From: Lachnospiraceae bacterium UBA6452
Lineage (GTDB): Bacteria; Bacillota; Clostridia; Lachnospirales; Lachnospiraceae
DNA: 10,506 bases
NCBI GenBank assembly: GCA_002441865.1
Contig: DJNY01000202.1
Location: 1-10,506, forward strand
Direction of reading: 5' to 3'
This document shows, in pieces, positions 6,659 through 10,506 of the stretch (positions are counted from its first letter, which is position 1; the number at the start of each line of letters is the position of its first letter). The translations under genes were made by a program, and so were the position numbers. The notes beneath the pieces were generated by a model, which saw only the letters and a list, made by a program, of their open reading frames with translations, made no database searches and was not told where the DNA came from.

Positions 6659-7462
6659 TTATTTCAAATATAGATGATTTTCTTGCTCTTCTAATATACC
6701 CATTTGGTGTATTGCAATTTCATTTAATTTTATCAATCTTTCCTTTTGTGGTAATCCATCTTCAATTAAAATAGCATTCAAACTTTCTAAATTTGAAAGA
6801 CATATCAGTTCATTCACAGTTGCATAATCTCTAATGTTTCCCTTTTTGTCCATATTCTGTACTCTCCACTCTTTCGCCGTCATACCAAATAACGCCACGT
6901 TTAAGACATCAGCTTCCGATGCATATACGATAGCAGTTTGTTGTTTGGTAACCTGTTTGGGAACCAGATTATCCTTTATTGCATCAGTATGTATCCTATA
7001 ATTGATTTTTGCCAGCTCTCTCTTTGCATTCCATCCGATTTTACTCTGCTCTTCCTTCTTTAACCGTTCAAATTCCTTAATCAAGTATAGTTTAAATTTA
7101 GGTGAAACCCAGCTTGCAAACTCAAAAGCGATATCTTTGTATGCGTATGTACCACCATATCTTCCCGCTTTTGCAATAATACCTTTTGCATTTGTCCGCT
7201 CTACCCACTGTCTGACTGACATAGCAAAACGGTTTAATCCAGCTTCCTGCATAATATTGCAGTATTCATCAAAATCAAATTCTTCATTATATAACTCTTC
7301 CCATATTCCCAAAAATTCAATTGTATTTTTATTTCTTAACCATTTTTCTATTAACACGATTCCATTATCGATATTTCTTACCATGTCTGTAAGCGATATA
7401 TAATCCTCCTCTTCAATCCTAATAATCTGTATTTCAACATCATTTACTTTTACTTTGCTCAT
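6659..7462 (-). CDS. KilA-N domain-containing protein, SOS-box controlled
   Basis: Putative DNA-binding protein of the KilA-N family, common in large DNA viruses, phages and scattered bacterial loci; its exact role is unknown. The KilA-N domain covers about residues 18-138. It shows YISLTDMVRN (21-30), EKWLRNKNTIEFLGIWE (39-55), EAGLNRFAMSVRQWVERTNAKG (73-94), the hallmark GRYGGTYAYKDIAFEFASWVSP (100-121) and KLYLIKEFERLKKEE (124-138). Residues 140-267 form a charged helical C-terminal region I do not recognise, with MTAKEWR (194-200) the clearest block. The start follows AAAGGAG 7 nt upstream. The gene is AT-rich, unlike pckA/pfp. It faces pfp convergently and is divergent from the metallophosphoesterase gene. 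A perfect LexA box over its transcription start predicts DNA-damage induction. No integrase or phage structural gene is nearby, so it may be a phage remnant or part of a standalone module. Confidence 0.92.
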   Translation of the reverse strand: MSKVKVNDVEIQIIRIEEEDYISLTDMVRNIDNGIVLIEKWLRNKNTIEFLGIWEELYNEEFDFDEYCNIMQEAGLNRFAMSVRQWVERTNAKGIIAKAGRYGGTYAYKDIAFEFASWVSPKFKLYLIKEFERLKKEEQSKIGWNAKRELAKINYRIHTDAIKDNLVPKQVTKQQTAIVYASEADVLNVALFGMTAKEWRVQNMDKKGNIRDYATVNELICLSNLESLNAILIEDGLPQKERLIKLNEIAIHQMGILEEQENHLYLK

Positions 7463-7477
7463 ACTTCTCTCCTTTAT

Positions 7478-7491
7478 AGAACATATGTTCT
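7478..7491 (-). promoter_or_regulatory. LexA (SOS) operator of the KilA-N gene
   Basis: AGAACATATGTTCT is a perfect 14-bp palindrome. Its core GAAC-ATAT-GTTC fits the Gram-positive LexA/DinR consensus GAAC-RNRY-GTTY exactly. It lies 4 nt downstream of the -10 box, over the predicted transcription start and just before the ribosome binding site, the usual place for a repressor operator. Confidence 0.75.
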
Positions 7492-7495
7492 GTTT

Positions 7496-7524
7496 ATAAT
7501 AACAGATTCAGATTACTTGGTCAA
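7496..7524 (-). promoter_or_regulatory. Promoter of the KilA-N gene
   Basis: On the minus strand, TTGACC (7519-7524) is followed by 17 nt and TATTAT (7496-7501). Predicted start is near 7489, inside the LexA box. Confidence 0.7.
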
Positions 7525-7540
7525 GAACATTTTCAGATTA
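7508..7540. repeat. Direct repeat TCAGATTA in the divergent intergenic region
   Basis: TCAGATTA occurs at 7508-7515 and 7533-7540, 25 bp apart; an extra CAGATT abuts the first copy at 7503-7508. The repeats flank the -35 box of the KilA-N promoter and lie just upstream of the divergent promoter. They could be regulator binding sites, but in such AT-rich DNA chance is possible. Confidence 0.35.
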
Positions 7541-7545
7541 TACTC

Positions 7546-7574
7546 TTGCATATTATATGTATTCCATATACTAT
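7546..7574 (+). promoter_or_regulatory. Candidate promoter of the metallophosphoesterase gene
   Basis: TTGCAT (7546-7551), 17 nt, then TACTAT (7569-7574); a better-looking TATACT overlaps at 7567-7572 with 15-nt spacing. Three CATAT/ATATG half-sites (7549-7553, 7555-7559, 7565-7569) form overlapping inverted repeats across it and could be an operator. The leader would be about 55 nt. Confidence 0.45.
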
Positions 7575-7633
7575 AAACTTAATAAAGTATTTGTGCTGTT
7601 TTAACATTCTTATAATTTAAGGGGGATTATGTT

Positions 7634-10471
7634 ATGATTGGTGATACATCTGGATGTTTAGAAGTAATAGCTGAATGTGATGACATTCAAAATGATATAG
7701 AAGAGATTCTTAGAAATTATGCTCAAACCGAATGGAATACATATTTAAATAATTTTGGATCCTGTGGGAGTAGTATAATTAAACATTATTATGATTTATC
7801 CCAACAGGAATCTGACATTTTTGAGCAAGGAGGAACTATGCCAGACTCCTTTGTTGCAAAGTTTGCAAATAATCGCAGAGCCCTTTATAAATATATCCGT
7901 CAAAGTAACACACTTCTTTGGCACAAGAAAAATCCAGATACATTTTATTCTTTAATGTATGCTTTCATGGATAGAAATCTTTTAAAAATCAAATGTAATA
8001 TATGTGGCAGAGAATTTTTTATTGATCCTGATAGTTTCCACCGCGTCAAATGGAAATCTTGTATACGTTCGGAATGTTTAAAATTTTCCGTTAATTCTGA
8101 TTCCATTAATTATTCCAACAACTTATATAAATGGAATACAAATGAAAATGCTTTACAAGAAATTAATCCACAATTAAGCAAGGCAAGCGAATTATCTACT
8201 CCCTTTGCTTATTATAGTGAATCCCGAAATACTGCACCCTCTTTAAACTTTGCATATATTTCGGACATTCATTTAGATCATCATTTAGAATATTATAACA
8301 ATAATGAAGACATTATGATCAGGAACATTGCATACAAATTATTTAGTGGCATCCAAAAGCGAAATATAAACTTTGTTATTTTTGTCGGCGACACCGCTTC
8401 TTCTGCAAGATTAACTACAAAGTTTTACAGGTATTTTATGCATTTGCAAGATATAATATATTTTAAAGAATTTCGATCAGATTTAATTTGCATGCGATCC
8501 AAAAAAATTTATTTGAATTCTTATTACCAAAATCGTAATTCAGATACTAAAGATGAACACAAAATATATTTTCAAAAAAAATTAGACAATTTAACTAACT
8601 ACATAAATAAACTGATTAAAAGATTTGCAAAAGATTTTGATTATATAAATTTTAAAAATTATAGATTACAATATTATCCTAATGATACTCTAAAAAATGC
8701 TTTTGAGCATTATACGCTTACCCCTACTTATAAAGAACTTAAACTCTCATCAGAAAAAGAAGCTGTTTTCTCGGAAATCATACATTTGGAAAATATTGTT
8801 ACCCGGTATAAAAACAAGCTACTTAATCTTGATAATGACTCTTACATTGCAGATCTTGAAAAAGAGATAAGTAGATTTGAGAATAAGTATTCCAAACCTT
8901 TAGAAGAGATATCAATAAATGATTATAAGCATCACTACTTAGACAATATTTATGTCGTCTTAGGCAATCATGAATTTATTGATTTTCCAGATATAAAATC
9001 CGGTGTCTCATATTATGAAAATGCGCTTTCTTCAATAGGCATACATCTTTTACACAATAATTATATTCTTGGTGAAAATTATGTCATATACGGAGGTACA
9101 GGTTTTGCAAAATATGATTCAAAGTGGAATGCTACCTCATTAATTTGCTGTCCCAATTTTACGCGGGATGATGAAAATAAGGAAACTACTCTATTTGAAG
9201 AAAACTACTATCAAGCATTAGAACTTGCAAAGACCAATGGTCTTTGTTTTATTTGTGTGTCTCACTACCCTACACATTCTTGTCTTAATAAAAACGATAA
9301 AGAGACTATTTATTTTACAGGACATACTCACCACAATATATTATCGAAAAATTCCAATCAAATTTTATATGCAGATAATCAAATTGGATACAAAAGCAAT
9401 AATATAACATTCAAGTTTGCAACTACAGGATTAGAAACAAACCCTTATGCAGATTTAGAGGATGGTTTGTTTCTAACATCTATTGATGATTATCTCCATT
9501 TTTATAGATATATCGGTGAAAACATAGGAGATGGCAATCTATTATATCAGCGTTATTTAAATGGCAAAACCAATCTATATGTTGTTAAACGATTTAATTA
9601 TTATGGCTTTTTTATGGTACGCTACAATGGATCCAGCAAAGGTGTATCTATTTTAAATGGAGGTAAAACAAAAAAAATTTCTGAATCTACAGATATAAAT
9701 TGGATTTGCGAGAATTTTGAGATTGTTCTGTTAAAATATTTACGTCTATTATTACCCCTACGCAACAGACAAGAACTCTTATCCCAAGAGTTAAAAGAAC
9801 TTGGGTTAAGTGGTAATATCCATGGTTGTATTGTAGATATAGACTATTATCATCATATAATGGTAGATCCTTTGAATGGATCAATAGCATTCTATTATTC
9901 ATCTTGCTTTGGATATGTGCGTGACCTGAAATCCTTTGACGAAGTAATAGAGTCATTAGAAGATAATCAGAATGACTTTTATCAATACAATATTTCTCAA
10001 CTTCGGGAAAATTATAAAAAGAAATCACAACAAACAGAATATTTATTATCACTGCATTCTAACCAAAAGTTAATCGGTACGGGTAAGCCGACTTTTCTTT
10101 CAAAAGATCAGCAGGAATATCTTGTCAGTAGATCTGATGGTGCTTATGGAGTTTCCGCCAAAATTAATCCCCTTCAAAGATTATTTAGCGGACATGTATT
10201 GCGCGCTTTCGATATACGATTAACAGAAACAAAAGGAACACCCTATCGTACATATTTATATACTAATCAATGTTTTCTCTATAACGGTGTAGCATATAAA
10301 ATTACAGATGACGATGGAACAGATATTATAAAAGCTAAGGAGATCAAAAATTGGAATCTGTCCCGCAGAAAAAATTTTAAACCTTCTCTCACTCGTAAAG
10401 TCAAAAGTTTTTCATTATTAGAATTGAAAAAAGCATTTAGTGCTGATTCTAATTCACATTGGATAAAATAA
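7634..10471 (+). CDS. Large metallophosphoesterase with Cys4 zinc site and long C-terminal extension
   Basis: Putative metal-dependent phosphoesterase of unknown substrate, 945 residues, no signal peptide or membrane segment. All calcineurin-like motifs are visible: DIH (Asp211, His213), VGD (Asp253), GNHE (444-447), SH (His544) and GHTH (563-566). Motif II reads GDTAS, lacking the Asp/Asn often found three residues after GD. The 190 residues between motifs II and III, normally a few dozen, hold a charged helical insert (about 260-435, probably coiled coil near 375-420). The N-terminal 200 residues carry CNIC (121-124) and Cys143/Cys148, a likely zinc ribbon. Residues 645-945 form an unrecognised region containing GNIHGCIVDIDYYHHIMVDP (727-746). 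The start follows GGGGG 8 nt upstream. AT content is extreme. It is divergent from the SOS-controlled KilA-N gene. Nuclease, nucleotide phosphodiesterase or protein phosphatase activity all remain possible. Confidence 0.88.
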   Translation: MIGDTSGCLEVIAECDDIQNDIEEILRNYAQTEWNTYLNNFGSCGSSIIKHYYDLSQQESDIFEQGGTMPDSFVAKFANNRRALYKYIRQSNTLLWHKKNPDTFYSLMYAFMDRNLLKIKCNICGREFFIDPDSFHRVKWKSCIRSECLKFSVNSDSINYSNNLYKWNTNENALQEINPQLSKASELSTPFAYYSESRNTAPSLNFAYISDIHLDHHLEYYNNNEDIMIRNIAYKLFSGIQKRNINFVIFVGDTASSARLTTKFYRYFMHLQDIIYFKEFRSDLICMRSKKIYLNSYYQNRNSDTKDEHKIYFQKKLDNLTNYINKLIKRFAKDFDYINFKNYRLQYYPNDTLKNAFEHYTLTPTYKELKLSSEKEAVFSEIIHLENIVTRYKNKLLNLDNDSYIADLEKEISRFENKYSKPLEEISINDYKHHYLDNIYVVLGNHEFIDFPDIKSGVSYYENALSSIGIHLLHNNYILGENYVIYGGTGFAKYDSKWNATSLICCPNFTRDDENKETTLFEENYYQALELAKTNGLCFICVSHYPTHSCLNKNDKETIYFTGHTHHNILSKNSNQILYADNQIGYKSNNITFKFATTGLETNPYADLEDGLFLTSIDDYLHFYRYIGENIGDGNLLYQRYLNGKTNLYVVKRFNYYGFFMVRYNGSSKGVSILNGGKTKKISESTDINWICENFEIVLLKYLRLLLPLRNRQELLSQELKELGLSGNIHGCIVDIDYYHHIMVDPLNGSIAFYYSSCFGYVRDLKSFDEVIESLEDNQNDFYQYNISQLRENYKKKSQQTEYLLSLHSNQKLIGTGKPTFLSKDQQEYLVSRSDGAYGVSAKINPLQRLFSGHVLRAFDIRLTETKGTPYRTYLYTNQCFLYNGVAYKITDDDGTDIIKAKEIKNWNLSRRKNFKPSLTRKVKSFSLLELKKAFSADSNSHWIK

Positions 10472-10479
10472 AGAAGAGA

Positions 10480-10506
10480 CAGCATTCTGCATAAATGAGA
10501 ATGCTG
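10480..10506 (+). terminator. Probable terminator after the metallophosphoesterase gene, cut by window edge
   Basis: CAGCATTCT (10480-10488) and AGAATGCTG (10498-10506) form a perfect 9-bp stem with a 9-nt loop, starting 8 nt after the stop codon. Any following T-run lies outside the window. The position suggests the metallophosphoesterase gene is the last gene of its transcript. Confidence 0.6.

Noticed and set aside
7002..7403. 133-codon open frame on the plus strand
   Set aside because: It is antisense to the conserved KilA-N domain; the translation is a Ser/Phe-rich shadow without a start signal.
7591..7616. Second promoter for the metallophosphoesterase gene (TTGTGC ... TATAAT)
   Set aside because: The spacing is only 14 nt and transcription would begin within the ribosome binding site, so it is probably chance AT-rich sequence.
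9687..10052. 121-codon open frame on the minus strand
   Set aside because: It lies antisense inside the metallophosphoesterase gene, where low GC makes long chance frames likely only if codon pattern allows; no Shine-Dalgarno was seen.
6659..10506. An intact prophage
   Set aside because: Only the KilA-N domain is phage-like; no integrase, replication, capsid or lysis gene and no attachment repeats are visible in the window.
1..10506. CRISPR arrays, tRNA or rRNA genes, insertion sequences
   Set aside because: No regularly spaced repeats, cloverleaf-like segments, transposase frames or terminal inverted repeats were found on reading both strands.

Overview
The window looks like a chromosomal segment of an anaerobic Firmicute, most likely a gut Lachnospiraceae-type clostridium. 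The basis is strong AGGAGG-type ribosome binding sites, an ATP-type PEP carboxykinase followed by a PPi-dependent phosphofructokinase, a CBS-type MgtE, and moderate GC in the housekeeping part. The taxon is inference; no rRNA or marker phylogeny is available here.

Left part (1-2995, minus strand): the 5' two-fifths or so of guaA (GMP synthase, running off the left edge), preceded by a family-6-type deoxyinosine/hypoxanthine DNA glycosylase, then mgtE (Mg2+ channel/transporter). mgtE has a roughly 260-nt leader. In order, it holds a good promoter, a 47-codon small ORF with a near-perfect Shine-Dalgarno, and an intrinsic-terminator hairpin just before the mgtE ribosome binding site. The 5' arm of that terminator can instead pair with a segment inside the small ORF, so the leader looks like a transcription attenuator. 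I see no M-box riboswitch.

Middle (about 3088-6657, plus strand): pckA and pfp in tandem, behind two candidate promoters and a structured 5' UTR. They encode the PEP/oxaloacetate branch point and the PPi-driven, reversible fructose-6-phosphate step. A hairpin with a poor U-tract separates them, so partial read-through is plausible. A perfect 32-nt palindrome after pfp acts as a two-way terminator.

Right part (6659-10506): a strikingly AT-rich, divergently transcribed gene pair that looks horizontally acquired. One gene encodes a KilA-N domain protein, and a perfect Gram-positive LexA (SOS) box sits over its transcription start. The other encodes a 945-residue metallophosphoesterase with an N-terminal four-Cys putative zinc site, a large insertion inside the catalytic domain and a long C-terminal region of unknown function. 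The two share a 171-bp intergenic region with further repeats. This DNA-damage-linked pair, next to core metabolism, and the mgtE leader are the two most interesting elements of the window. The stretch without an established gene between mgtE and pckA (2736-3256) is taken up by the mgtE leader with its small ORF and by the pckA promoter and 5' UTR.
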